A stretch of 37,036 nt of DNA from positions 1 through 37,036 of the forward strand of contig JABSPM010000024.1 in assembly GCA_013215095.1 (NCBI GenBank), written 5' to 3'. Each line of letters begins with the position of its first letter. The stretch's first letter is position 1. Under the pieces are notes generated by a model. It saw nothing but the letters and a program-made list of their open reading frames with translations. It was not told the origin of the DNA and made no database searches. The DNA is from Flavobacteriaceae bacterium. GTDB lineage: Bacteria; Bacteroidota; Bacteroidia; Flavobacteriales; Flavobacteriaceae. The translations under genes were made by a program, and so were the position numbers. This document shows positions 16,316 through 25,063 of this stretch, in pieces.

Positions 16316-17308
16316 TTATGTGCTTATTTTCTTTAAAAGGTCGATAATGCGGTTTGCATAACCACTTTCATTGTCATACCAACCAATAATTTTGACCATG
16401 TTCCCTATAACTGATGTCATTTGTGCGTCAAAAATACAGGAATGCGGATTTCCGACAATGTCAATAGAAACGATAGGGTCTTCAGTATATGCTAATATCT
16501 TGTTTAAAGTGCTTTTAGAGGCGGTTTCAAATGCGCGATTTATATCGGTAACACTAGTCTTTTGAGATACGTTGAAAGTAATGTCTGTTAATGAGCCATT
16601 TGCAACGGGTACTCGGATGCCACAACCTCCTATGGAAGCAGATATTTTAGGGAAAATTTTAGTTAATGCTTTTGCTGCTCCAGTTGTTGTAGGTACTATG
16701 GATTGGCCTGCCGCTCTGGCACGACGCAAATCTCTATGAGGTTGGTCGTGTAGGCTCTGATCAGTAGTATAGGAGTGTACGGTTGTAATATAGGCTTGTT
16801 CAATGCCACAGAGCTCATCAATGATTTTCATCATAGGCGCAGCATTGTTAGTGGTACATGAGGCATTTGAAATAATATGTTCTGAACCATCTAAAATATG
16901 GTCATTTACACCAATGACTATAGTTTTTATATCATCTTCAAGGGGCGGCGCCGATAAGATGACTTTTTTTGCCCCATGAGCAATATGTAGTTCTAAATCT
17001 TCGAAAGATTTGAACTTGCCCGAGGCTTCAATAACGACATCAACGTTATAAGGCAGCCAATTGATATGTTTTGGATGCGATGCTCTTAAGAAAGGAACTC
17101 GCGTTTGGTTCACTATAAGATGATCCTTATCATGAGAAATATTGTGATTAAAGCGACCATGAATACTGTCGTACTTTAGCAAATGACTTAGAGTCCTAGG
17201 ATCTGCCAAATCATTAATAGCAACAACCTTTATATAAGGGTGTTCTTGAAGTATTCTAAAAAGTCGTCTTCCAATACGGCCAAAACCATTAATGGCAATA
17301 TTAATCAT
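16316..17308 (-). CDS. gap: Glyceraldehyde-3-phosphate dehydrogenase
   Basis: 330-residue type I GAPDH. NAD site INGFGRIGRR at the N-terminus with Asp33 in AINDLAD, nucleophile Cys151 in SNASCTTNN, general base His178 in TTVHSYTTDQ, the arginine-rich phosphate site HRDLRRARAA, and the C-terminal WYDNESGYANR. Asp33 suggests NAD preference. The N-terminal part of the catalytic domain carries HGRFNHNISH, a variant of the usual GxFxG segment. It is 1 bp downstream of lipA and is probably co-transcribed; glycolysis/gluconeogenesis and lipoate synthesis have no direct link. Flavobacteria often carry more than one gap gene, so this may not be the main glycolytic copy. Confidence 0.95.
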   Translation of the reverse strand: MINIAINGFGRIGRRLFRILQEHPYIKVVAINDLADPRTLSHLLKYDSIHGRFNHNISHDKDHLIVNQTRVPFLRASHPKHINWLPYNVDVVIEASGKFKSFEDLELHIAHGAKKVILSAPPLEDDIKTIVIGVNDHILDGSEHIISNASCTTNNAAPMMKIIDELCGIEQAYITTVHSYTTDQSLHDQPHRDLRRARAAGQSIVPTTTGAAKALTKIFPKISASIGGCGIRVPVANGSLTDITFNVSQKTSVTDINRAFETASKSTLNKILAYTEDPIVSIDIVGNPHSCIFDAQMTSVIGNMVKIIGWYDNESGYANRIIDLLKKIST

Positions 17309-17309
17309 A

Positions 17310-18185
17310 TTAGTTGATGTGTTTTTGTGCTCTGTAAGATGATCTTACTAAGGCACTACTTTCTACATGTCGGAAATCTAGTGATTTTCCAATTTCTTCA
17401 AATTCCGCAAATTCATCAGGAGTAATAAAACGCTTTACTGGAAGATGTTTTTTACTTGGTTGCAAATATTGTCCAATCGTAACAACATCTACTTTAGCAT
17501 CGTTTAGCTCATATAAGGTTTCAATAACCTCTTCTTTAGTTTCTCCAAGACCTAGCATAATTCCAGATTTTGTACGTCGTTGACCTTGTTCTTTGAGATA
17601 TCTCAAAACGCCAAGACTTCTATCGTATTTTGCTTGTATACGAACTTCACGTGTAAGACGACGTACGGTCTCTATATTATGTGATACGACTTCAGGAGCG
17701 ACATCAACAAAACGATCTAAGTGTTTTTCAATGCCCTGAAAATCTGGGATTAATGTTTCTAATGTCGTTTCTGGATTCATACGCCTTACCGCTTTTACAG
17801 TCTCAGTCCAAATAATACTTCCCATATCTTTAAGGTCATCGCGGTCTACACTTGTAAGTACGGCGTGTTTAATGTTCATGATTTTAATCGAACGTGCTAC
17901 TTTTTCGGGTTCATCCCAATCAACGGTTTCTGGACGTCCAGTTTTTACACCACAAAAACCACAAGACCTGGTGCAAATATTACCCAATATCATAAATGTA
18001 GCTGTTCCTTCTCCCCAACATTCTCCCATATTTGGACAGCTACCAGAGGTACAAATTGTATTCAATTTATATTTGTCTACAAGTCCCCTTAGTTCTGTGT
18101 ATTTCTTTCCTGTTGGAAGCTTTACACGTAACCATTTTGGTTTTGGTTTGCGCGGTAATATGCTAGACGCTGTTTGTGTTTCCAT
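17310..18185 (-). CDS. lipA: Lipoyl synthase
   Basis: Radical SAM enzyme that inserts two sulfurs into octanoyl groups on E2 and GcvH proteins. 291 residues from the ATG at 18183-18185 (METQTASSILPRKPKPKWLRVKLP); a longer frame to 18254 would add a hydrophobic leader not seen in LipA and is rejected. The auxiliary cluster motif is C45-x4-C50-x5-C56 (CTSGSCPNMGEC), the radical SAM motif C71-x3-C75-x2-C78 (CTRSCGFC), and the C-terminal RSSYRA contains the serine ligand of the auxiliary cluster. All expected residues are present, so the enzyme should be active. Confidence 0.96.
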   Translation of the reverse strand: METQTASSILPRKPKPKWLRVKLPTGKKYTELRGLVDKYKLNTICTSGSCPNMGECWGEGTATFMILGNICTRSCGFCGVKTGRPETVDWDEPEKVARSIKIMNIKHAVLTSVDRDDLKDMGSIIWTETVKAVRRMNPETTLETLIPDFQGIEKHLDRFVDVAPEVVSHNIETVRRLTREVRIQAKYDRSLGVLRYLKEQGQRRTKSGIMLGLGETKEEVIETLYELNDAKVDVVTIGQYLQPSKKHLPVKRFITPDEFAEFEEIGKSLDFRHVESSALVRSSYRAQKHIN

Positions 18186-18254
18186 CCATTCAATTTGAAT
18201 GCTCAAAGATAAGAACATTTCTTGTAATAAAATGATAAAGACAGAAGATAGCAA

Positions 18255-18532
18255 TGATATAAATCAAATCTAAGGATTATACGTAATTTATCTAGGTTTT
18301 CAAGCTGGTCAATACACTGATGAATTGGCTTTTTTTGAGTTAGAATATGGGTTCTACTTCAAAAATATCGCAATAAAACGGCAATTTTTTAGACTTTAGT
18401 TTATCTAGATTTTTTATTTCAGACTCCATAATAATGCTTACACTTTACATTTTATGAAAAACAAAATTGTATAAGCATTTTATAGAATTTTTCAATGCGA
18501 AATGATTGTTTTAGCTGAGGAATAACGATTTG
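18255..18532. other. Intergenic, no confident gene
   Basis: Between lipA and the cassette-like site downstream of the WD40 lipoprotein. It contains a 29-codon minus-strand frame with an ATG at 18427-18429 and a stop at 18340-18342 (MESEIKNLDKLKSKK...), hydrophilic and unrecognised; it may be the remnant of a cassette gene but is too short to call. I see no RNA gene or terminator of good quality. Confidence 0.5.
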
Positions 18533-18560
18533 AATAAATTGCATTTTAATGCAGTTTATT
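18533..18560 (-). repeat. attC-like hairpin at the end of the WD40 lipoprotein gene
   Basis: AATAAAtTGCATT (18533-18545) and AATGCAgTTTATT (18548-18560) pair with one mismatch and overlap the gene's stop codon (18556-18558). The 19-bp word TGCATTTTAATGCAGTTTA (18540-18558) recurs with one change at 35053-35071, the core of the cassette site between two array genes, and its left part again at 30130-30146. A simple terminator would not be expected to conserve sequence in this way, so I read it as the short class of attC-like site; a terminator function remains possible. Confidence 0.55.
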
Positions 18561-19545
18561 TTTTGTTCGGTAACGTAGGTTTAAATTTAGGGAATAGTAT
18601 CACACTTTTTTCATCTTTAAATGAAGTATGTTGTTTTTTATTATTCCCTTCTAGGTCTATAGAATAAATATTTAGACTTGGAGATATTGTATCATGTGAT
18701 GAGAAATAAACTCTGTTTACCTCATTATCTGAGAAGAAAGGGAAATATTCCTGAGTATCATCGGATTGGGTTAAGTTTTTAAGATTTGAACCATCCATAT
18801 TTATACTATATAGGTCTAGATTCATCATAAAAACATATGTATTTCCATCTGGAGATATGGCGGGGAATATGCCACTACCCACACTTTCGTTAGTCATTTC
18901 TTTAATTTGAAACCTTTTAGTTAAGTTTGTTCCGTCTGTATTGACAGTATATAACGATTGATAGTCATACTCCTTACTATCTTTTTTTATATCATCTCTA
19001 GATGTCCAAAATGAAATCATATCATTAGAATGGCTAAGTGGGAAAAAGTCCCAATGCTCATGATTTGTTAGATTCCTCATATTAGTGCTATCAATAACAG
19101 CATATATTTCAGCGTTGCCATCTAAATTTTTGGTAACACAAATTAAACTTCCATCTGAATGCCAATCTAATACCCCTTCATGAAGTTCGCCTTTTGGACT
19201 GGTTATCATTTTTAAATTTTGTCCAGTTTCTGAATCCATAGTATAAGTGGCAAGTACTCCATTCACTTTACCAGTAAAAGCTATTTTATTTCCATCAGGT
19301 GAATATATTGGCCACGTAGTATTACCATCTTCAACTGTAATGAGTTTTTTCTTATATTTAAAATCAGTTAGAGTATATATGCTTTTGTCGGAAGGACTGT
19401 AGTAGGCAATAGTATTTTTACTAGTAGTTACACCAGAATCATTTTTATTGAAGGAAGATTGATTCTTTTTCTCGTAACTACTTTTACAACAGAATAAGGC
19501 GATGATGACGGAAAAAGTTAAAGTTAATTTTGTTATTTTTATCAT
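18556..19545 (-). CDS. WD40/TolB-like beta-propeller lipoprotein
   Basis: 329 residues with a type II signal peptide (MIKITKLTLTFSVIIALFCC) and then PD40/TolB-type repeats: WPIYSPDGNKIAFTGK, LDWHSDGSLICVTK, HWDFFPLSHSNDMISFW, IFPAISPDGNTYVFM and YFPFFSDNEVNRVYFS. This predicts a five- or six-bladed propeller on the periplasmic side of the outer membrane. It probably binds a protein or ligand; there is no sign of an enzyme. It sits alone among core genes, bounded by an attC-like hairpin at its stop and a GTTAGGC-containing site upstream, so it looks like a single inserted cassette. ATG start. Confidence 0.85.
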   Translation of the reverse strand: MIKITKLTLTFSVIIALFCCKSSYEKKNQSSFNKNDSGVTTSKNTIAYYSPSDKSIYTLTDFKYKKKLITVEDGNTTWPIYSPDGNKIAFTGKVNGVLATYTMDSETGQNLKMITSPKGELHEGVLDWHSDGSLICVTKNLDGNAEIYAVIDSTNMRNLTNHEHWDFFPLSHSNDMISFWTSRDDIKKDSKEYDYQSLYTVNTDGTNLTKRFQIKEMTNESVGSGIFPAISPDGNTYVFMMNLDLYSINMDGSNLKNLTQSDDTQEYFPFFSDNEVNRVYFSSHDTISPSLNIYSIDLEGNNKKQHTSFKDEKSVILFPKFKPTLPNKK

Positions 19546-19857
19546 ATCTTATTTTTTTATGTTGCCTAACAACTGTATAAACATATTAACTTTATACACC
19601 TTATATCTTTTATGTTTCAAATTTAGGAAATCGAGCGGATTTTTCAAATCACTAAATTTATTATTTCTTACATAAGTACAAAGTTCTGTTGTTTTATAGA
19701 ATTATGACCCTATAAAGTTTGTATCATTCGTGTATTATATCAGTTCTTCTGTTAAATTACACATTAGAAAAATGATGATTTTTTGTGTTAGATAAAAAAG
19801 CGTATTTTAAATAAGTAATTAAGGGGTAGAGATGGTATTAAAGGTAGGTCTCAAGCC
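19546..19857. other. Intergenic: decayed attC-like site and dispersed repeat B
   Basis: 19564-19570 reads GCCTAAC (GTTAGGC on the minus strand, which fits the classical integron core GTTRRRY), followed by the inverted pair GTATAAA (19575-19581) and TTTATAC (19591-19597). Further on, CGAGCGGATTTTTC near 19633-19646 recalls the hairpin arm of the longer attC-like sites. Repeat B occupies 19764-19841. No coding sequence is supported. Confidence 0.5.
19764..19841 (+). repeat. Dispersed intergenic repeat, copy B
   Basis: It begins TTAGAAAAATGATGATTTTT, TGTGTTAGATAAAAAA, identical bar one base to 29813-29848, and continues GCGTATTTTAA, AAGTAATTAAGGGGTAG, AGATGGT, which matches the second half of copy A (9231-9265) and of copy C (29908-29935). 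Copy B therefore joins the two blocks that are separated by about 20 bp in copy C. Confidence 0.7.
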
Positions 19858-20412
19858 TTATGATTTACGTTTTTGGATAATTGCTGCTAAGAGTTTTTTT
19901 GCTCTAAGGAGTTTTACCTTGATGTTATTCATAGGTTCATTAAGCTCCGTTGAAATTTCGTCATAACTATACTCTTGAAAGTAACGTAGATTAATGACTT
20001 CTTGGTAATGCGGTTTTAATTTCTTGATATCTCGCAATAATTTGGCGAGATTTTGTTCTGTAATGATTTTATCCTCTATGCTTGGTGAGGCATCAATTAT
20101 GCTACGAACATGTGCATCATGGTCACGTGATGTTTCATGGGAGACTAATTTCTTTTTTTTTCTTAAAAAATCAATATGAATATTTTTGGATATGGTAATT
20201 AACCAAGTCTTAAATTTATAGTCTTCGTTGAAAGAATTGATTTTATCAAAAGCCTTGGAAAATGTTTGAATCGTTATGTCTTCAGCGTCATTTTCGTTTT
20301 CGGTGCGTTTTAAAAGAAAACCATACACATCATTCCAATATGTGTCTAATAACACGTTAAAGGCAAATTGATTGTTCTCTTTGGCTTTTTGGATGGCGTC
20401 TTTTATTTCCAA
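19858..20412 (-). CDS. ECF-type RNA polymerase sigma factor
   Basis: 184 residues. Region 2 is seen in FNVLLDTYWNDVYGFLLKR, NDAEDITIQTFSKAF and FKTWLITISKNIHIDFLRKKKK; region 4 in PHYQEVINLRYFQEYSYDEISTELNEP and NNIKVKLLRAKKLL. There is no adjacent anti-sigma gene. The start is a TTG (20410-20412) with no ATG or GTG available; it overlaps the TAA of the glycosyltransferase gene by 10 bp, so translation is probably coupled to that gene. Role in the cell unknown; linkage to a glycosyltransferase hints at envelope regulation, but this is inference. Confidence 0.9.
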   Translation of the reverse strand: MEIKDAIQKAKENNQFAFNVLLDTYWNDVYGFLLKRTENENDAEDITIQTFSKAFDKINSFNEDYKFKTWLITISKNIHIDFLRKKKKLVSHETSRDHDAHVRSIIDASPSIEDKIITEQNLAKLLRDIKKLKPHYQEVINLRYFQEYSYDEISTELNEPMNNIKVKLLRAKKLLAAIIQKRKS

Positions 20413-21515
20413 TGACTTGGTTTTGAAATGAGATTTGTGATAAATATAAGGAATTGTACAATAATTAAAAATAATTCTAGAAAAGGAAGCAGAATTATTA
20501 AATCCGTTTCGTTGAGCTTTTTTGCAGAAACACCAATGCTTATGAATTGTAATGCAATTCTAAAAACGGTCAAGCCTAAAACGAATTCCCATCGGAAACC
20601 TAATAAAAGTAAGGTTATCGCAGTTGTCCAAAATAAGAATTGTGAGCTATAAAATAAGCCAAGTAAAAACTGATGTTTAAATTTGTAATGTTTGGCTGTA
20701 GAAACATGTCTTCGTTTTTGTTGAAACCAATCTTTAAATGCGTCTTTTGCTATAGACGCTGTAAAACTATCTTTAGAAAAACAGATGGCAGTATTGTGCT
20801 TGGTTGCAACTTGATTTACAAATAAATCATCGTCACCTGAACGTGTTTTTATATGGTTTATAAATCCACCAACATTAAAAAATTCTTCTTTCCGATAAGC
20901 TAAATTTCTGCCAACCCCCATATATGGTAAGCCAATAATGCTGTAGGAGAAATACTGAACCGCTGTTAGGAGTGTTTCGAATCTAATAACTTTGTTTAAA
21001 AAATTATGTTTTTTTTTGTGATACGCACCATAGCCAAGAACTAAAGATTTTTCATTAGAAAAATGGCTGGTCATTTCTGAAATCCATTGCGGAGATAAGG
21101 GTTCACAGTCGGCGTCCGTAAAAAGCAGAAGCTCATGTGTACTGGCTTTAATTCCTAATGTAAGCGCATATTTTTTGTTACCCCAAAATGCTTCAATACT
21201 CTTTACATTTACAATCTTAATGTTATCGTGACTTACTTTAAATGATTTCATGACCTCTAAAGTGTCATCATAAGAGGCGTCATTTATTAAGACGATTTCA
21301 TAGTTTTTATAATCTTGACAGATGACTGAATGTAAAAATCGTTTAAGATTTTTAGATTCATTTTTAGCACAAATAATAACGGATACTGGCGTGTTTTTAC
21401 GCGTTTTTTTATGCTCCTTAACAAAGGCAAATTGCATAAAAATAACCCCATAATAAAAGGCTTGGCAAGCTATAGTTCCAATGAAAATGTAAAACAAAAA
21501 GTCTAATGCAAGCAT
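20403..21515 (-). CDS. Family 2 glycosyltransferase, membrane-bound
   Basis: 370 residues. An N-terminal transmembrane helix (FLFYIFIGTIACQAFYYGVIF) is followed by a GT-A domain beginning VSVIICAKNESKNLKRFL, with SxxD-type VLINDASYDDT, the DxD-like LLFTDADCEP, GVGRNLAYRK, the acceptor-site acidic residues in SGDDDLF, and QKRRHVSTAKHY (QxxRH, the Q/RxxRW-like motif of processive GT2 enzymes). About three further hydrophobic helices follow at the C-terminus. This resembles hyaluronan/cellulose-synthase-like transferases of the envelope. Product unknown. ATG start. Confidence 0.9.
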   Translation of the reverse strand: MLALDFLFYIFIGTIACQAFYYGVIFMQFAFVKEHKKTRKNTPVSVIICAKNESKNLKRFLHSVICQDYKNYEIVLINDASYDDTLEVMKSFKVSHDNIKIVNVKSIEAFWGNKKYALTLGIKASTHELLLFTDADCEPLSPQWISEMTSHFSNEKSLVLGYGAYHKKKHNFLNKVIRFETLLTAVQYFSYSIIGLPYMGVGRNLAYRKEEFFNVGGFINHIKTRSGDDDLFVNQVATKHNTAICFSKDSFTASIAKDAFKDWFQQKRRHVSTAKHYKFKHQFLLGLFYSSQFLFWTTAITLLLLGFRWEFVLGLTVFRIALQFISIGVSAKKLNETDLIILLPFLELFLIIVQFLIFITNLISKPSHWK

Positions 21516-21521
21516 TGAATG

Positions 21522-21725
21522 TTACGAATGTTGAGGTTCGTTACAGTCTTTGTATTGAGATGGGGTTTTTCCACAAAATCCACAAGATTCACCCTCTTGA
21601 TTTAACATAGGATTTTCGCTTGCACAAGTTCCTGCAAATTTTCCATCTTTTTTTGCCCAAATTTTAATGGCAATACCACCAATAGCTAGACTTAACAATC
21701 CTAATGTTATTAATAAAAGTTTCAC
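21522..21725 (-). CDS. Small Cys-rich membrane protein
   Basis: 67 residues: one N-terminal membrane helix (LLLITLGLLSLAIGGIAI), then a short tail with four cysteines (GTCASEN, ESCGFCG, KDCNEP). The layout of one helix followed by a cysteine cluster recalls NqrM/DUF539, a maturation factor that may deliver iron to Na+-NQR, but the spacing differs and I do not assign that role. GTG start; ends 6 bp before the glycosyltransferase start, so probably the first gene of that transcription unit. Confidence 0.75.
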   Translation of the reverse strand: MKLLLITLGLLSLAIGGIAIKIWAKKDGKFAGTCASENPMLNQEGESCGFCGKTPSQYKDCNEPQHS

Positions 21726-21899
21726 GCTTCAAATATTTAGGTCACAAAGATAAATCTTTTTCCTTGATAACCTATAGTTTCGAAAGGCTAATACGTAATT
21801 TTAAGTGAGGTGAATAGTCTTTTGTGCATTTCAAGAGTTGTGACTTTTTTGGCTTTTTAGGGTCAAATAAATGTATTAACTAATTTATAAAATAGAATT

Positions 21900-22571
21900 A
21901 TGAAAAAATTATTTGCAGAATTATTTGGAACATTTTGGTTGGTGTTTGGCGGTTGTGGTAGTGCAATATTTGCTGCAGGTTTTCCTGAGTTAGGTATTGG
22001 TTTTGCTGGAGTTGCTTTGGCTTTTGGTTTAACTGTATTAACTATGGCTTATGCTGTGGGGCATATTTCTGGTGGTCATTTTAATCCCGCTGTTTCTTTT
22101 GGTCTTTGGGCAGGAGGAAAGTTTGAACTTAAAAATCTTTTAGGATATATTGTTGCACAATTGGTTGGTGCTTTATTGGCTGCTGGAGCTTTGTATACAA
22201 TTTTTTCAGGTGATGTTGGTGGGTTTGCGGCTAATGGTTTTGATGAATTGTCGCCAGGAAAGTACACTATGACTTCGGCGTTAATGGCAGAATTTTTATT
22301 AACCTTCTTTTTCTTAATTATTATTCTTGGAAGTACACATAAAAACGCACCAAAAGGGTTTGCTCCAATAGCTATTGGTCTTGGATTAACATTGATTCAT
22401 TTAATTAGCATTCCTATTACTAATACGTCTGTAAACCCAGCAAGGTCAACGAGTCAGGCATTATTTGCTGGTGGTGATTACACAGCTCAATTGTGGTTGT
22501 TTTGGTTGGCTCCAATTGCAGGAGCAATTGTTGCGGGGTTAGTTCATAAATATTTATTTGAGGAGGCTTAG
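21900..22571 (+). CDS. aqpZ: Aquaporin Z
   Basis: 223-residue major intrinsic protein forming a water channel in the inner membrane. Six hydrophobic helices and two half-helices are evident, with the two NPA motifs in GHFNPAVSF and [16 protein letters not shown]-like [16 protein letters not shown] opens the protein as in AqpZ; the residue before the second NPA arginine region and the ar/R context look water-selective rather than glycerol-type, but I infer this from overall similarity. Single gene on the plus strand. ATG start. Confidence 0.94.
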   Translation: MKKLFAELFGTFWLVFGGCGSAIFAAGFPELGIGFAGVALAFGLTVLTMAYAVGHISGGHFNPAVSFGLWAGGKFELKNLLGYIVAQLVGALLAAGALYTIFSGDVGGFAANGFDELSPGKYTMTSALMAEFLLTFFFLIIILGSTHKNAPKGFAPIAIGLGLTLIHLISIPITNTSVNPARSTSQALFAGGDYTAQLWLFWLAPIAGAIVAGLVHKYLFEEA

Positions 22572-22584
22572 TCTATCTTGATGT

Positions 22585-22631
22585 TCAACTAAAACAGCTC
22601 GCAGTAAAAATGCGAGCTGTTTTAGTTGAAT
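22585..22631. terminator. Bidirectional terminator between aqpZ and the anti-sigma gene
   Basis: A perfect 20-bp stem with a 7-nt loop, lower arm ending AACAGCTCGCA and upper arm starting TGCGAGCTGTT. It lies 13 bp after the aqpZ stop and just after the stop of the convergent gene. The outer AT-rich part supplies TTTTAG on either strand, so it can serve both. Confidence 0.85.
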
Positions 22632-22647
22632 TCAATATTATATCTTA

Positions 22648-23436
22648 TCAATTTTCTTTTTCAAGTTCGATTTGTGCAACTTCTTTAGCTTTTGAGCCTT
22701 GATTTCCATCTTTGTTTTCTATTGTAATACTTAGGCTTAAAGCATCTTCGACATAGGGTACAGATTTTAGTTTTCTGTCATTAATGTCTAAGATACCCAA
22801 ATCAACCATTTTGTCATTAACTTGAGCCCACATTTTATAATACTGTTGGTCAGATAATTTTGGTAATGATACGACGTCAATAAGAGATGACTTATCAATA
22901 GGATTGATGTATGCAACCGTTTTTAAGTCTTTGGCTCTATCATTGCCTCTTAACACATATTTTTGAGTTTCAGGATTATTTAGCTTTTCCAAAGCCTTTG
23001 CAATTTCGCCTAGTTTTTTATTATTGGAAGCAATATCACTATGTAAATCAAAAATCTCACTTGCGATGGTGTTATTTTCATCTTTAAGTGTTTTACTTTC
23101 GTTGTAAAAGATAAAAGAGGTCGTGGCAAAGATTAAAGCCGCTACACTTGCGGCAATGCCAAACCATGGCGGAACACCTTTAGCTGGTTTCATAGCAATT
23201 ACAGGCTTGTCATCAATGGCTTCTAAGATGTCGTCTAAAATAAAAGATGGGGGTTTAGAACCTTCTGCCAGAGCGTTTAGTTCTAATTGTTCCTGTAAAA
23301 GGTCATACGTTTCTTTAAGCTCTGGATATTGAATAAGAAACCCTTCTATCTTTTTGTTTTCGGCAGAAGAAGTGGCTCCCATTACATACCTATCCAATAT
23401 ACCAGATTCTAAAAAATCGTCAATTTTCTTATCCAT
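22648..23436 (-). CDS. Anti-sigma factor, RskA/zf-HC2-like
   Basis: 262 residues with an N-terminal cytoplasmic domain (LESGILDRYVMGATSSAENKKIE, the conserved Y-xx-G start of RskA-type anti-sigma factors in Bacteroidota), one transmembrane helix (WFGIAASVAALIFATTSFIFY, about 88-110), a short coiled coil and a periplasmic RskA domain (YKMWAQVNDKMVDLGILD). It lies 11 bp downstream of the ECF sigma gene and should hold that sigma at the membrane. ATG start. Confidence 0.92.
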   Translation of the reverse strand: MDKKIDDFLESGILDRYVMGATSSAENKKIEGFLIQYPELKETYDLLQEQLELNALAEGSKPPSFILDDILEAIDDKPVIAMKPAKGVPPWFGIAASVAALIFATTSFIFYNESKTLKDENNTIASEIFDLHSDIASNNKKLGEIAKALEKLNNPETQKYVLRGNDRAKDLKTVAYINPIDKSSLIDVVSLPKLSDQQYYKMWAQVNDKMVDLGILDINDRKLKSVPYVEDALSLSITIENKDGNQGSKAKEVAQIELEKEN

Positions 23437-23447
23437 GATTATACATT

Positions 23448-23975
23448 TTAAGGATTGTATATTTTTTTAAGTTCTCGCAATCCAATTTTTAATCTAGACT
23501 TAACTGTGCCAAGAGGAATGTCTAATGCTTCACAGGCCTCTTGTTGTGTCATCCCTTCAAAATAAAGCGCTTTTAGTACAACTTGATATTTATAGTCTAA
23601 GGTTGCAACATACTTTTTTAGATCAATAGTGTCTTGATTTAGCGCTCTTGTCGGTAATTTATATACGTTAGAATTAGTGATTTGGATTTCTTTTTCAACT
23701 TTCTTTTTTTGGCTTCTCAATTTGTCAATAGCCGTATTTCTAGCAATGCGATAGAGCCATGTGAAAAGCTTGGCTTTTTGTGGATCATATTTTTTTGAGT
23801 ATCTCCAAATTTTCACAAAACTTTCTTGCAGTACATCTTCTGCTAAAGCATTATCGTTGGTTATGTTTTTAATGACCCCAAATAGCGCATTGGAATAATG
23901 TTCATAAATTAAAGGAATCGCCCTTTGGTCTTCTTCTTGAAGTAAACTTATGATATGTTGTTCTAGCTTTGAAAT
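23448..23975 (-). CDS. ECF sigma factor with no standard start codon
   Basis: Partner of the anti-sigma factor downstream. Region 4 (LDYKYQVVLKALYFEG, QQEACEALDIPLGTVKSRLK) and the end of region 2 (AKLFTWLYRIARNTAIDKLR) lie in the C-terminal 122 codons, which begin at a GTG. Translating upstream in the same frame restores the rest of region 2: EQHIISLLQEEDQ, AIPLIYEHYSNALFGVIKN, NALAEDVLQESFVKIW. This is open back to a TAA near 24006, yet has no ATG, GTG or TTG. The best fits to a typical N-terminus are ATT at 23973-23975 (ISKLEQH) or ATA at 23982-23984. I give the ATT as start. A sequencing error or a real non-canonical start are both possible. Confidence 0.85.
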   Translation of the reverse strand: MSKLEQHIISLLQEEDQRAIPLIYEHYSNALFGVIKNITNDNALAEDVLQESFVKIWRYSKKYDPQKAKLFTWLYRIARNTAIDKLRSQKKKVEKEIQITNSNVYKLPTRALNQDTIDLKKYVATLDYKYQVVLKALYFEGMTQQEACEALDIPLGTVKSRLKIGLRELKKIYNP

Positions 23976-24049
23976 GACAGTTATTTTTTGTTTCGGGCGA
24001 TTAAATTAATAAATTGATTTTTAATTATAAGTCCTAAGCTGTTTTTTTG

Positions 24050-25063
24050 TTAAATAATATTAACTTCTGCTTCCAAATGAATTTCAAAAATACGTTGAAT
24101 TGTATCTTGAATAAGTTTGGAAAGTTTTAGAATTGCTTCACCTTTTGCATTACCATAATTAACCAAAACTAAAGCTTGTTTTTTGTGTACTCCATAATTT
24201 TCAAAAGTTTTGCCTTTAAAACCTGCCTTTTCGATGAGCCAACCCGCAGGGATTTTAATTTCTGTTTCAGAAATTTTATAGCTGGGTATTTCTGGGAAAT
24301 TGTTTTTTAATAGTTCAAACTCTTGCGCTGTAACTACAGGGTTTTTAAAGAAACTTCCGCTATTACCAATATTTTTTGGATCTGGTAATTTAGAAGTACG
24401 AATAGCAATTACGGCATTGGAAACGTCTTTAATGGTTGGTGAGACAATATTTAATCGTTGAAGTTCAGCTCTTATTGTACCATAATTGGTTCTGATGTTG
24501 TGCTTTTTTTTAGATAATTTAAAGCTTACACTAGTAATGATATATTTGCCTTTATGACTGTTTTTGAATATTGAATTTCGATAGCCAAAATCACAAGATT
24601 TATTAGAGAACTGTACCATTTCGCCCGTAGCTAATTCTAAGGCATCGCAATGTTCAAAAACATCTTTAAGTTCTACACCGTAAGCTCCTATGTTTTGAAT
24701 AGGCGCTGTACCAACATTCCCAGGGATAAGCGATAAATTTTCTATACCTCCAAAATCATTTGCAATGCACCACATTACAAAGTTGTGCCAGTTTTCTCCA
24801 GCATTTGCCTTAACCCATACCCAATCTTCTTCTTCTTTTATAATAGAAATGCCTTTGATGTTAACATGCAATACAAGCCCATTAATATCTTGAGTTAAGA
24901 GTATGTTGCTACCGCCACCTAAAATAATTTTTTTAGTGGGTTCTTTTAGGGCTATAGCTTCTTTGAGTTCTTCTAAACTATTTATTGTTGCAAAAAAACG
25001 TGCTTTAGTGTCTAAGCCAAAGGTGTTATAAGGTTTTAAAGAAATGTCCTCTAATAGGTGCAT
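24050..25063 (-). CDS. murB: UDP-N-acetylenolpyruvoylglucosamine reductase
   Basis: FAD/NADPH enzyme making UDP-N-acetylmuramic acid for peptidoglycan. 337 residues of the type I (E. coli-like, long) class. Visible motifs are the N-terminal NTFGLDTKA, FAD-binding LGGGSNILL, NLSLIPGNVGTAPIQNIGAYG, the YRNSIFK region, the catalytic Ser in GNSGSFFKNP and the C-terminal LEAEVNII with the catalytic Glu. It overlaps the aminotransferase by one base (TAATG), so translation is probably coupled. Confidence 0.95.
   Translation of the reverse strand: MHLLEDISLKPYNTFGLDTKARFFATINSLEELKEAIALKEPTKKIILGGGSNILLTQDINGLVLHVNIKGISIIKEEEDWVWVKANAGENWHNFVMWCIANDFGGIENLSLIPGNVGTAPIQNIGAYGVELKDVFEHCDALELATGEMVQFSNKSCDFGYRNSIFKNSHKGKYIITSVSFKLSKKKHNIRTNYGTIRAELQRLNIVSPTIKDVSNAVIAIRTSKLPDPKNIGNSGSFFKNPVVTAQEFELLKNNFPEIPSYKISETEIKIPAGWLIEKAGFKGKTFENYGVHKKQALVLVNYGNAKGEAILKLSKLIQDTIQRIFEIHLEAEVNII

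Noticed and set aside
18186-18254. Longer lipA start with a hydrophobic leader
   Set aside because: LipA is cytoplasmic and METQTASS at 18185 matches the family start; the leader is upstream DNA.
21522-21725. NqrM assignment for the small Cys-rich membrane protein
   Set aside because: The cysteine spacing differs from NqrM and no nqr genes are nearby.
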